Shown here in pieces: positions 36,146-44,974 of a DNA stretch of 64,000 bases. Origin of the DNA: Bacteroidales bacterium UBA4116. GTDB lineage: Bacteria; Bacteroidota; Bacteroidia; Bacteroidales; Tannerellaceae. Under the pieces are notes generated by a model. The model had not been told where the DNA came from. It ran no database searches and saw only the letters and a program-made list of their open reading frames with translations. How positions within the stretch are numbered: the first letter of the stretch is position 1; each line of letters opens with the position of its first letter. The stretch covers positions 307,201 through 371,200 of the forward strand of contig DFXE01000007.1 of NCBI GenBank assembly GCA_002381645.1, given 5' to 3'. A program made the position numbers and the translations under genes.

Positions 36146-37411
36146 ATGGCCAAAAAAGAGGAAACAATCAGCATGATTGATACCCTTGCGGAGTTCAAGG
36201 AGTTAAAAAATATAGATAAAGAAACGATGATAAGCGTTCTGGAAGAATCTTTCCGGAATGTAATTGCTAAAATGTTCGGGACGGATGAAAACTACGACGT
36301 GATCATCAACCCCGAAAAAGGTGACTTTGAAATCTGGAGGAACCGTATGGCTGTAGCCGATGATGAACTGGAAGATTCCAACCTTCAGATAACCATAACG
36401 GAAGCGCGTAAGATCGATCCCGATAGTGAAATCGGCGAAGAGATTACGGACGAAGTGCATTTTGCCAAATTCGGAAGACGTGCCATTTTAAACCTGCGCC
36501 AGACACTGGCCTCAAAAATACTTGAGCTGCAGAAAGACAGTCTTTACGCAAAATACAAAGAAAGAGTCGGCCAGATCATTGCCGCCGACGTTTACCAGGT
36601 ATGGAAAAAAGAAATATTATTACTGGACGACGAAGGGAATGAGTTGCTGCTTCCGAAATCCGAACAAATACCAACCGATTTCTACCGTAAAGGAGAAACG
36701 GTACGCGCTATCGTACAACGGGTAGATAATGTTAACAATAACCCTAAAATCATTCTTTCACGTACGGATAAAGTATTTCTGCAACGGTTGTTTGAACTGG
36801 AAGTTCCTGAAATACACGACGGATTGATCACCATCAAAGCGATCGCAAGGATTCCCGGTGAAAGGGCAAAAGTGGCGGTTGAATCGTACGACGACCGGAT
36901 AGACCCTGTCGGGGCCTGTGTGGGAATGAAAGGTTCACGTATCCACGGGATCGTCCGCGAACTCAGGAACGAGAATATCGATGTGATTAATTACACGGCC
37001 AATGTAGCCCTTTTCATCCAGCGTTCGCTGAGTCCGGCTAAAATTTCTTCCATACGTGTCAACGAAGAAGAACGGAAAGCAGAAGTATACCTTCGCCCGG
37101 AAGAAGTTTCACTTGCCATCGGTAAAGGAGGGTTAAATATAAAACTCGCCTGCATGCTTACCGAGTACGCTATCGATGTATTCCGCGACATTGACGGGGC
37201 TGACGAAGAAGATATCTACCTCGATGAATTTACTGACGAGATCGACGGATGGGTAATCGAATCGCTTAAAAATATCGGATGCTACACAGCTAAAAACGTA
37301 CTGGCATTATCACGCGAAGAGATACTCGAACGTGCCGACCTTGAAGAACAAACCGTAGATGAAGTATTATCCATACTCTCTGCCGAGTTTGAAGATGAGA
37401 TGAATGATTAA
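36146..37411 (+). CDS. nusA: Transcription termination/antitermination factor NusA
   Basis: A 421-residue NusA that binds RNA polymerase and RNA. It has an N-terminal RNAP-binding domain, an S1 domain, and KH1 and KH2 domains (about 230-360, with AVESYDDRIDPVGACVGMKG and EEVSLAIGKGGLNIKLACML). A short C-terminal segment with a helix-hairpin-helix-like ENIG motif completes it. The length is normal for Bacteroidetes. It lies between rimP and infB. Confidence 0.98.
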   Translation: MAKKEETISMIDTLAEFKELKNIDKETMISVLEESFRNVIAKMFGTDENYDVIINPEKGDFEIWRNRMAVADDELEDSNLQITITEARKIDPDSEIGEEITDEVHFAKFGRRAILNLRQTLASKILELQKDSLYAKYKERVGQIIAADVYQVWKKEILLLDDEGNELLLPKSEQIPTDFYRKGETVRAIVQRVDNVNNNPKIILSRTDKVFLQRLFELEVPEIHDGLITIKAIARIPGERAKVAVESYDDRIDPVGACVGMKGSRIHGIVRELRNENIDVINYTANVALFIQRSLSPAKISSIRVNEEERKAEVYLRPEEVSLAIGKGGLNIKLACMLTEYAIDVFRDIDGADEEDIYLDEFTDEIDGWVIESLKNIGCYTAKNVLALSREEILERADLEEQTVDEVLSILSAEFEDEMND

Positions 37412-37434
37412 AAAGTATTACCACAAAGTTAGAT

Positions 37435-40335
37435 ATGCCTATAAAATTAATAAAAGCAACAAGGGATTTAAACGTTGGGCTCGCTACCGCGGCAGAATTT
37501 TTGCAGAAGAACGGGCACAACGTTGAAAACAACCCGAATACAAGAATAAGTGACGAACAATATGCTTTGCTCGTAAAGGAATTTGGAAAAGACTTATCCC
37601 CTCAGGAGAGAGAACGCATTCTCACCAAACCCGAGGTAAGGAAAGTTATGCCGGAAAAGAAGACGAAAGAAAACCGTCCGGTAGAAATCAAAACGGAGAT
37701 TCCCGAAGAGTACAAGCCTAAAATCGTAACAAAAGGAAAGATTGAATTAAACAAACCGCCTAAAAAAGCGGAAAAACAAATTGTACACCAGGAAGAAGAA
37801 TTGCCTTCAGCAACTAAGCCGGTAGAAGAAACCCCGGTCAAGGTGGAAGAGCCGAAGGTTGAAGTAGTTGTAGAAAAGGAAGAAACCCCGGTAGAAAAAC
37901 CTATTATAGTGAAAAAGCAAGAGGAAGAACAACCTCAGGAAGTGGCTGAAATCGTTGTGGATGATGAATATGAGGATAATACGCAAACCGAATCATCCGC
38001 AAATGCAGATGAAAGTCCCTTCAGGCTGAATACGCCTAAGATCGAGTCGACGATTAAAGTGACCGGGAAGATAGACCTTTCCGCCATCAACCAGTCTACC
38101 CGGCCCAAGAAAAAGACAAAGGAAGAGCGTAAAAAAGAACGCGACGAAAAACGCGACAAGTTTAACGCAGCTAAACCTGCACATCCTGGCGGCGGACAGG
38201 TTTCCAAAGGCCCGAAAGATCCGGCTTCCCGACCCAACCCACCGGTAAAAGCGGGAACCGCTCCGGCTAAACCCGGCGAAGAAAGCGACGCGAAGAAAAA
38301 ACGGAAACGGATCAAAAAAGACCGTGTGGATATCAACAACACACCCGGTACCAATTATACCCGCCCGACGCACCGTAACGACGACCGTAATAAAGGACGC
38401 CTGCGCAAACCCGTAAAAGCCGAGGTCAGCGAAGTAGATGTACAGAAACAGATCAAAGAAACGCTTGCCCGCCTGACCAATAAAGGGAATAAGAGCAGCA
38501 AAGGTGCAAAATACCGCCGTGATAAACGCGACGCCGCTTTACAGCGCGAAAGCGAATTGATGGCGCAGGAAGAACAGGACAGCAAAGTATTGAAACTTAC
38601 AGAGTTCGTTACGGCAAACGACCTGGCGGTGATGATGAACATCCCGGTTACCCAGGTTATCGCTACCTGTATGAGCATCGGCCTCATGGTATCTATCAAC
38701 CAGCGTCTGGATGCGGAAACCATTAATATCGTAGCGGAAGAATTCGGATTCACTACCGAATATGTCAGTGCCGAAGTGGTGGAAGCGATCAAAACAGACG
38801 AAGAAGACAACGAAGACGACTGGGTAGCACGTCCGCCGATCGTTACGGTCATGGGACATGTCGACCACGGTAAAACCTCGCTTCTCGACAATATCCGTAA
38901 AGCCAATGTGATCGCCGGAGAAGCAGGAGGTATCACACAGCACATTGGTGCTTATAACGTTAAGCTGCCAAGCGGACGACGCATTACGTTCCTGGATACG
39001 CCGGGCCATGAGGCTTTCACCGCTATGCGTGCCCGTGGAGCCAAAGTAACGGATATCGCCATTATTATTGTTGCGGCCGACGATAACGTGATGCCGCAAA
39101 CAACGGAAGCTATCAACCATGCTTCCGCAGCAGGCGTACCTATCGTATTTGCTATCAACAAGATCGACAAACCGGGAGCTAATCCTGAAAAGATAAAAGA
39201 AGAACTGGCCAATATGAACTACCTGGTAGAAGACTGGGGAGGTAAATACCAGAGCCAGGAAATATCGGCTAAACAAGGCATCGGTGTGGAAGAACTGTTA
39301 GAAAAGGTTCTGCTCGAAGCCGACCTGTTAGACCTGAAAGCCAATCCGCAATTACGCGCTACCGGATCGATTATAGAATCATCCTTAGATAAAGGACGCG
39401 GATATGTATCCACCGTGCTTATCGAAAACGGAACACTGAAAACCGGGGATGTAGTCCTTGCCGGAACACATTTCGGCCGCGTAAAAGCCATGTTCAACGA
39501 ACGTAACCAGCGGAAAGATACCGCAGGGCCGTCGGAACCCGTTCTTATCTTAGGATTGAACGGCGCGCCGCAGGCAGGAGATACATTCAATGTATTGGAA
39601 ACCGACCAGGAAGCCCGTGAAATCGCAGGACGCCGCGAACAGTTACAACGCGAACTCGGTCTGCGTACGCAAAAAATGCTTACGCTCGATGATATCGGAC
39701 GCCGTATCGCAGTAGGTAACTTCCAGGAACTGAACGTGATCGTCAAAGGTGACGTAGACGGTTCGGTAGAAGCCCTCTCCGACTCGCTGATCCGCTTATC
39801 CACCGAACAGATCCAGGTAAATGTGATCCACAAAGCCGTAGGACAGATCTCGGAATCAGACGTGGTATTGGCAGCCGCATCCAACGCGATTATTATCGGT
39901 TTCCAGGTACGTCCGTCGCAGGCGGCACGGCGCCAGGCCGAAAACGAAGGTGTAGAAATACGTATGTATTCCATCATTTACGACGCCATCGAAGAAGTGC
40001 GCAGCGCTATGGAAGGTATGCTTGCACCCGAATTGAAAGAAGAAGTCAAGGCGTTGGTGGAAGTTCGCGAGGTGTTCAAGATCACCAAAGTGGGTATGGT
40101 TGCCGGATGTATGGTGAAAGAAGGAAAAGTCAAACGTAACCATAAGATACACCTGATACGCGACGGTATCGTTGTACATACCGGCGAGTTAGGATCTCTC
40201 AAACGTTTCAAGGAAGATGTGAAAGAAGTCGCTTTCGGTTATGAATGCGGACTGAATATCGCCAACTATAACGACATCAAGGTAGGCGATATGATTGAAG
40301 CCTTTGAAGAAGTTGAAGTTAAGCAAACACTATAA
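37435..40335 (+). CDS. infB: Translation initiation factor IF-2
   Basis: A 966-residue IF-2 GTPase. It has an N-terminal IF2_N-like motif (residues 1-55), a long charged and proline-rich linker (about 60-330), and a G domain with GHVDHGKT near residue 473, DTPGHEAF and NKID motifs. Translation-factor domains II, III and IV follow to the end. It delivers initiator tRNA to the ribosome. It is the third gene of the conserved operon and is followed after two bases by the cvpA-like gene. Confidence 0.98.
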   Translation: MPIKLIKATRDLNVGLATAAEFLQKNGHNVENNPNTRISDEQYALLVKEFGKDLSPQERERILTKPEVRKVMPEKKTKENRPVEIKTEIPEEYKPKIVTKGKIELNKPPKKAEKQIVHQEEELPSATKPVEETPVKVEEPKVEVVVEKEETPVEKPIIVKKQEEEQPQEVAEIVVDDEYEDNTQTESSANADESPFRLNTPKIESTIKVTGKIDLSAINQSTRPKKKTKEERKKERDEKRDKFNAAKPAHPGGGQVSKGPKDPASRPNPPVKAGTAPAKPGEESDAKKKRKRIKKDRVDINNTPGTNYTRPTHRNDDRNKGRLRKPVKAEVSEVDVQKQIKETLARLTNKGNKSSKGAKYRRDKRDAALQRESELMAQEEQDSKVLKLTEFVTANDLAVMMNIPVTQVIATCMSIGLMVSINQRLDAETINIVAEEFGFTTEYVSAEVVEAIKTDEEDNEDDWVARPPIVTVMGHVDHGKTSLLDNIRKANVIAGEAGGITQHIGAYNVKLPSGRRITFLDTPGHEAFTAMRARGAKVTDIAIIIVAADDNVMPQTTEAINHASAAGVPIVFAINKIDKPGANPEKIKEELANMNYLVEDWGGKYQSQEISAKQGIGVEELLEKVLLEADLLDLKANPQLRATGSIIESSLDKGRGYVSTVLIENGTLKTGDVVLAGTHFGRVKAMFNERNQRKDTAGPSEPVLILGLNGAPQAGDTFNVLETDQEAREIAGRREQLQRELGLRTQKMLTLDDIGRRIAVGNFQELNVIVKGDVDGSVEALSDSLIRLSTEQIQVNVIHKAVGQISESDVVLAAASNAIIIGFQVRPSQAARRQAENEGVEIRMYSIIYDAIEEVRSAMEGMLAPELKEEVKALVEVREVFKITKVGMVAGCMVKEGKVKRNHKIHLIRDGIVVHTGELGSLKRFKEDVKEVAFGYECGLNIANYNDIKVGDMIEAFEEVEVKQTL

Positions 40336-40337
40336 AT

Positions 40338-40835
40338 ATGAACATGAACTGGTTAGACATCACATTATTATGTCTGGCAGGGGTCGGTTTGGTAAAAGGC
40401 CTGTTTGATGGAGCCATCAAACAGGTTGTTTCACTTATAGCCTTGATATTAGGCATATTCTTTTGCGGCATAGTAGCCGAATGGCTGAAAGGATATATTG
40501 TTTCATTAGGATGGTTCCCCGAACAGGGGATTACCATCCTAAGTTATATATTAGGGTTCCTGTTAATTGTAGGAGTCCTTTTATTAGTAGGAGAAATTGT
40601 GCACCGCCTTATCGGGGCAACCCCTTTAAGCGTGCTTAACCATATCGCAGGCGGCATATTCGGATTACTCGTAATCGTGCTGTTCACAAGCCTGCTGTTA
40701 AATATACTGGACGTAATCGACCGCGGATCGGTACTTATTCCGCTGGAATCGAAAGTCGAATCCCGCTTTTACGAACCGGTAAGAGCTATTATCCCAACTA
40801 TTTACCCTCAGAGCTTGTTTTTTCTGAGTGAATAG
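40338..40835 (+). CDS. CvpA family membrane protein
   Basis: A 165-residue protein with four predicted TM helices. MNWLDITLLCLAGVGLVKGL and FDGAIKQVVSLIALILGIFF match the CvpA/colicin V production family, which is linked to envelope stress and DNA-uptake phenotypes. I keep ATG 40338, two bases after infB; a second ATG lies at 40344. It is probably translationally coupled to infB. Confidence 0.9.
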   Translation: MNMNWLDITLLCLAGVGLVKGLFDGAIKQVVSLIALILGIFFCGIVAEWLKGYIVSLGWFPEQGITILSYILGFLLIVGVLLLVGEIVHRLIGATPLSVLNHIAGGIFGLLVIVLFTSLLLNILDVIDRGSVLIPLESKVESRFYEPVRAIIPTIYPQSLFFLSE

Positions 40836-40856
40836 GCGGAATTTATAAATGAATGT

Positions 40857-42302
40857 ATGCAAGACTCAAACAAGATCATAGACGAAGTAACGGGCGGTGA
40901 TTACAAATACGGATTTGTCACCGACATCGATACGGAAACAATACGGAAAGGACTGAACGAAGAAGTCGTACGGATCATATCCGCGAAGAAAAACGAACCG
41001 GAATGGTTACTGGAGTTCCGGCTCAAAGCCTACCAATACTGGCTCACAATGGAAATGCCCACCTGGGCGCACCTCACGATACCCCCCATCGATTACCAGG
41101 ATATTATCTATTACGCGGCACCGAAGAAAAAAGAAGGGCCGAAAAGCCTGGATGAGGTAGACCCCGAATTACTGAAAACATTCGACAAACTGGGTATTCC
41201 ACTTCAGGAACAAAAACAATTAGTGGGAATGGCCGTAGACGCTGTTATCGACAGCGTATCGGTAAAAACGACCTTCAAAGATATACTGGCTGAAAAAGGA
41301 ATCATTTTCTCTTCCTTCAGCGAGGCCGTCCAGCATCATCCCGACCTGATACAGAAATACCTCGGGAGCGTGGTCAGTTACCGCGACAATTTCTTTGCCG
41401 CCCTGAACTCGGCCGTTTTCTCCGACGGTTCCTTTGTATATATTCCTAAAGGCGTACGCTGCCCGATGGAATTAAGTACCTATTTCCGTATCAACGCCGC
41501 CAATACCGGACAATTCGAACGGACACTGATCGTAGCCGACGACGAATCCTACGTAAGTTACCTCGAAGGATGCACGGCGCCGATGCGCGATGAGAACCAG
41601 CTGCATGCCGCTATCGTAGAAATCGTGGTTAAAGAACAGGCGGAAGTAAAATATTCCACCGTACAGAACTGGTATCCCGGAGATAAAGAAGGAAAAGGAG
41701 GCATTTACAATTTTGTCACCAAAAGGGGCATCTGCAAAGGCAGGGGCAGCAAACTATCGTGGACGCAGGTAGAGACCGGTTCGGCTATTACCTGGAAATA
41801 CCCGAGCTGTATCCTCGCCGGCGACGATTCCATAGGAGAATTCTATTCCGTAGCGGTGACGAACAACTACCAGCAGGCCGATACGGGAACCAAAATGATC
41901 CACCTGGGAAAAAACACCAAAAGCCGGATCGTATCCAAAGGTATATCCGCGGGTAACAGCCAGAACAGCTACCGCGGACTGGTGAAAGTATCGCCGCGCG
42001 CCGAAGGCGCCCGGAACCACAGCCAGTGCGACAGCCTGCTGCTCAGTTCCACCTGCGGGGCGCATACCTTCCCGTATGCCGACGTACAGAACGATACAGC
42101 CGTCATCGAACACGAGGCGACCACAAGTAAGATCAGTGAAGAACAACTCTTCTATTGCAACCAGCGGGGAATATCCACTGAAGAAGCCGTGGGGCTGATC
42201 GTCAACGGCTATGCCAAGGAAGTCATGAACAAATTACCCATGGAGTTTGCGGTGGAAGCGCAGAAGCTGCTCTCTATTTCGCTGGAAGGAAGTGTAGGAT
42301 AA
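40857..42302 (+). CDS. sufB: Fe-S cluster assembly protein SufB
   Basis: A 481-residue SufB, the scaffold subunit of the SufBCD complex for iron-sulfur cluster assembly. The long conserved beta-helix region includes SDGSFVYIPKGVRCPMELST, the EGCTAPM segment and DSLLLSSTCGAHTFPYADVQ. The C-terminus has EEAVGLIVNGYAKEVMNKLP. It is the first gene of sufB-sufC-sufD. Confidence 0.98.
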   Translation: MQDSNKIIDEVTGGDYKYGFVTDIDTETIRKGLNEEVVRIISAKKNEPEWLLEFRLKAYQYWLTMEMPTWAHLTIPPIDYQDIIYYAAPKKKEGPKSLDEVDPELLKTFDKLGIPLQEQKQLVGMAVDAVIDSVSVKTTFKDILAEKGIIFSSFSEAVQHHPDLIQKYLGSVVSYRDNFFAALNSAVFSDGSFVYIPKGVRCPMELSTYFRINAANTGQFERTLIVADDESYVSYLEGCTAPMRDENQLHAAIVEIVVKEQAEVKYSTVQNWYPGDKEGKGGIYNFVTKRGICKGRGSKLSWTQVETGSAITWKYPSCILAGDDSIGEFYSVAVTNNYQQADTGTKMIHLGKNTKSRIVSKGISAGNSQNSYRGLVKVSPRAEGARNHSQCDSLLLSSTCGAHTFPYADVQNDTAVIEHEATTSKISEEQLFYCNQRGISTEEAVGLIVNGYAKEVMNKLPMEFAVEAQKLLSISLEGSVG

Positions 42303-42312
42303 GGCCCCTGAA

Positions 42313-42328
42313 TCCCCCTGCCGGGGGA
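42313..42328 (+). terminator. Hairpin in the sufB-sufC gap
   Basis: TCCCCC (42313-42318) and GGGGGA (42323-42328) form a 6-bp GC-rich stem with a TGCC loop, followed by CTTTCTTT. The sufB stop is just upstream (42300-42302) and sufC starts at 42377. It may give partial termination, or protect the upstream mRNA, rather than end the operon. Confidence 0.5.
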
Positions 42329-42376
42329 CTTTCTTTATGACCCTCGGGGAACGGGAGGCTTTTAATAAAATAGATT

Positions 42377-43129
42377 ATGTTAGAAATAAAAAACTTACAT
42401 GCCAACATCAACGGCAAAGAGATATTGAAAGGGATAAACCTTTCCGTAAACAAAGGTGAAATCCACGCGATCATGGGACCGAACGGTTCCGGTAAAAGTA
42501 CGCTAAGCAGCGTACTGGTAGGCAATCCGGCATTCGAAGTTACCGAAGGCGAAGTGCTTTACGAAGGCAAAGACCTGCTGGAGCTGTCTCCCGAAGACCG
42601 CAGCCGGGAAGGCATTTTCCTGAGTTTCCAGTATCCGGTGGAAATACCCGGCGTAAGCATGGTAAACTTTATGCGCGCGGCCGTAAACGAACACCGTAAA
42701 TACAAAGGGCTGGACCCGGTTCCCGCTACCGACTTCCTGAAACTCATGCGCGAAAAACGCGCCATTGTGGAATTAGACAGTAAACTGGCCGGACGCAGCG
42801 TAAACGAAGGGTTTTCCGGAGGCGAAAAAAAGCGGAACGAGATCTTCCAGATGGCTATGCTCGAACCTACCTTAGCTATTCTCGACGAAACAGACAGCGG
42901 ACTGGATATTGACGCCCTGCGCATCGTGGCCAACGGCGTAAATAAGCTGAGGACACCCCAAAACGCCACCATAGTGATCACCCATTACCAACGGTTGCTC
43001 GATTACATCAAACCCGACGTAGTACACGTACTGTTCAACGGGCGTATCATAAAAACCGGCGGGCCCGAACTGGCTTTGGAACTCGAGAAAAGAGGGTACG
43101 ACTGGCTCAAAACGGATAGCGAAGAATGA
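42377..43129 (+). CDS. sufC: Fe-S cluster assembly ATPase SufC
   Basis: A 250-residue ABC-type ATPase of the SufBCD complex. Walker A GPNGSGKST is near residue 36, the signature region NEGFSGGEKKRNEIFQMAML near 151 and Walker B LAILDETDSGLD follows. It powers cluster assembly together with SufB and SufD. It starts about 75 bases after sufB and is followed directly by sufD (one-base gap). Confidence 0.98.
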   Translation: MLEIKNLHANINGKEILKGINLSVNKGEIHAIMGPNGSGKSTLSSVLVGNPAFEVTEGEVLYEGKDLLELSPEDRSREGIFLSFQYPVEIPGVSMVNFMRAAVNEHRKYKGLDPVPATDFLKLMREKRAIVELDSKLAGRSVNEGFSGGEKKRNEIFQMAMLEPTLAILDETDSGLDIDALRIVANGVNKLRTPQNATIVITHYQRLLDYIKPDVVHVLFNGRIIKTGGPELALELEKRGYDWLKTDSEE

Positions 43130-43130
43130 T

Positions 43131-44474
43131 ATGAAAGCGGAACAACAATATATCGACCTGTTCACCCAATACGAAGATACCATCCGGGCTCACTCTTCAG
43201 GGGTATTGAACAGTCTGCGTACGCAGGCGTTGCACGACCTGGAACAGGCGGGCTTCCCCGGTACGAATGAGGAAGATTATAAATACACGGACGTACCGCA
43301 GGCATTCGCACCGGATTACGGGCTGAACATCAAGCGGATTGAAATTCCCGTCGATCCCTACGACGTCTTTCGTTGCGACGTACCCAATCTGGGCACAGCC
43401 CTTTATTTTATTGTAAACGACTCTTTCTACCATAAGCAACAGCCCGGTGTACAACTGCCGGAAGGCGTATACGTGGGCGGACTGAAAACGTTTACCGAAC
43501 AGCATCCCGAAATTGCCGCGAAATACTACGGCCGGGCCGCCCCCAGTTCCAAAGACGGCATCATCGCCCTCAATACCATGCTCGTACAGGACGGATTCGT
43601 TATCTATGTACCGAAAGGGGTAGCCGTAGAATGCCCCATCCAGTTGGTGAATATTTTCCGTAACGATGTCGACACCATGGCGAACCGCCGTATCCTGGTG
43701 ATCATGGAAGAACGTTCGCAGGCCAAATTACTGGTTTGCGACCATAGCATCGACGATGTGAAATTCCTCGCTACCGAAGTAGTGGAAATATTCGCCGGAG
43801 AAGGTGCGCATTTCGATTATTACGACCTCGAGGAAAGTACGGAATCCACTACCCGCTTTGCATCGATACACGTCAAACAGGAAGCCGGAAGCAATGTACT
43901 GGTGAACGGGATAACCCTCAACAACGGGCTTACCCGCAACAATTATTATATAGAACTGAACGGGGAAGCGGCAGAAACTACCCTTTGCGGCATGTCTATC
44001 CTCGATAAAGAGCAACAGGTCGATACCTATAGCCATATCACACATGCCGTGCCCAACTGTACCAGCACGGAACTATTCAAGAATGTACTGAACGACCGTT
44101 CTACCGGCGCATTCAGCGGACGCATACTGGTAAAGGAAGGAGCGCAGAAAACCGCCGCCTACCAGACAAACCGTAACCTGCTGGCTACCCGCCAGGCGCG
44201 GATGTACAGCAAACCGCAACTCGAAATCTACGCCGACGACGTAAAATGCTCGCACGGTATGACTACCGGACAGCTCGACGAAACGGCTTTATTCTACCTC
44301 CGGAGCCGCGGCATACCCAAAGAAGAGGCCCGGCTGATGCTCAGCGTGGCCTTCACGGCAGATGTGGTAGACAATGTACGACTGGAAGCCCTCAAAGAGC
44401 GCTTGCACAACCTGGTAGACAAACGTTTCCGCGGCGAACTGGCCCAATGTGCCGGATGCAGGGGTTGCAGGTAA
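43131..44474 (+). CDS. sufD: Fe-S cluster assembly protein SufD
   Basis: A 447-residue SufD, paralogous to SufB. It has the family core IVYVPKGVAVECPIQLVNIF-like segment, an FKNVLNDRSTGAFSGRILVK region and a C-terminal CSHGMTTGQLDETALFYLRS segment with the conserved EEARLML. It completes sufBCD. No sufS or sufE follows; a strong terminator is at 44524-44555. A mature Suf system would need a cysteine desulfurase from elsewhere. Confidence 0.97.
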   Translation: MKAEQQYIDLFTQYEDTIRAHSSGVLNSLRTQALHDLEQAGFPGTNEEDYKYTDVPQAFAPDYGLNIKRIEIPVDPYDVFRCDVPNLGTALYFIVNDSFYHKQQPGVQLPEGVYVGGLKTFTEQHPEIAAKYYGRAAPSSKDGIIALNTMLVQDGFVIYVPKGVAVECPIQLVNIFRNDVDTMANRRILVIMEERSQAKLLVCDHSIDDVKFLATEVVEIFAGEGAHFDYYDLEESTESTTRFASIHVKQEAGSNVLVNGITLNNGLTRNNYYIELNGEAAETTLCGMSILDKEQQVDTYSHITHAVPNCTSTELFKNVLNDRSTGAFSGRILVKEGAQKTAAYQTNRNLLATRQARMYSKPQLEIYADDVKCSHGMTTGQLDETALFYLRSRGIPKEEARLMLSVAFTADVVDNVRLEALKERLHNLVDKRFRGELAQCAGCRGCR

Positions 44475-44523
44475 ACAACCTTCACTTTCCACTTTCAGAC
44501 ACAACTTATTGATCACCCAATAA

Positions 44524-44555
44524 AAACGGGTGGAAGACCGATCTTCCACCCGTTT
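44524..44555 (+). terminator. Strong terminator after sufD
   Basis: AAACGGGTGGAAGA (44524-44537) pairs perfectly with TCTTCCACCCGTTT (44542-44555) around a 4-nt CCGA loop. It ends the sufBCD operon, 50 bases past the stop. Confidence 0.85.
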
Positions 44556-44577
44556 GTTATCTTCCGCTCCTTATCCG

Positions 44578-44781
44578 TCATATATCCCCCCTGCCTATCC
44601 GTGTCAACAGAGCATAACTTTTCTTATAAGCTTTCCGGATATTCAGCCCCGCCATTTGCATCAGGTTCTTTAATAACGCCATTTTGGGGGCGGAGAACTT
44701 ATCGATATCGTCGTCAACCTTTTGTATGGAACGCGCGTTGCCGTCAGGATTCGCAGAAAAAGCACTGTTGATCCGTTCGTA
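44578..44781 (-). pseudogene. Possible gene remnant without start codon
   Basis: On the minus strand the frame is open for 67 codons before TGA at 44578-44580, reading INSAFSANPDGNARSIQKVD at the start and ALLKNLMQMAGLNIRKAYKK later. The composition looks protein-like, with helical character. An in-frame stop lies just upstream (44782-44784), so any larger protein is truncated at its 5' end. A 34-codon product from an internal ATG is possible. I do not recognise a family. Confidence 0.3.
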
Positions 44782-44789
44782 TCAAACTA

Positions 44790-44820
44790 TTGCACAGTTC
44801 GTTATTATTTGTTATTTTTG
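44790..44820 (+). promoter_or_regulatory. Promoter of the HU-like gene
   Basis: TTG at 44790-44792, a 20-bp spacer and TATTTTTG at 44813-44820 match the Bacteroidetes consensus. Transcription would begin near 44827, so the palindromic array at 44840-44917 would lie just downstream of the start, in the leader. Confidence 0.65.
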
Positions 44821-44839
44821 CTACATACAGTTGATGGGA

Positions 44840-44917
44840 TCACAGGTGTGACCGAACCGGACCACACCTGTGGCCGGGACAGATCACAGGTGTGATCCAT
44901 GCAGTTCACAGCTGTGA
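44840..44917. repeat. Array of four 12-bp palindromes with exact 22-bp pitch upstream of the HU-like gene
   Basis: Sites TCACAGGTGTGA (44840-44851), CCACACCTGTGG (44862-44873), TCACAGGTGTGA (44884-44895) and TCACAGCTGTGA (44906-44917) begin exactly 22 bp apart. The last extends to a perfect 16-bp palindrome GTTCACAGCTGTGAAC (44904-44919). The 10-bp spacers are unrelated. The core differs from the array at 7027-7127 but the pitch is identical. It is positioned to regulate the gene at 44975. Confidence 0.85.
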
Positions 44918-44974
44918 ACGTCAAAATACGATGTGAACAAACAATTACTTTTTCATAAACAAAACACTTATTCT

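Larger units (their letters stand above)
44475..44974. other. 500-bp intergenic region before the HU-like gene
   Basis: It holds a terminator (44524-44555), an open stretch on the minus strand (44578-44781) that may be a gene remnant, a promoter (44790-44820), and a four-unit palindromic array (44840-44917). No complete gene was recognised. Confidence 0.6.

Noticed and set aside
38539..39276. Long antisense frames within infB (for example 245 codons)
   Set aside because: They lie fully opposite the conserved IF-2 G domain and arise from its codon bias; no promoter or homology was seen.
42303..42376. Terminator ending transcription between sufB and sufC
   Set aside because: The stem is short and the suf genes are known to be co-expressed, so I treat it as at most a partial or attenuating element.
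44933..44974. Upstream GTG start extending the HU-like protein by 14 residues
   Set aside because: The conserved family N-terminus (MGLRYDFYENP) begins at 44975, and the GTG start would place the leader too close to the palindromic array.
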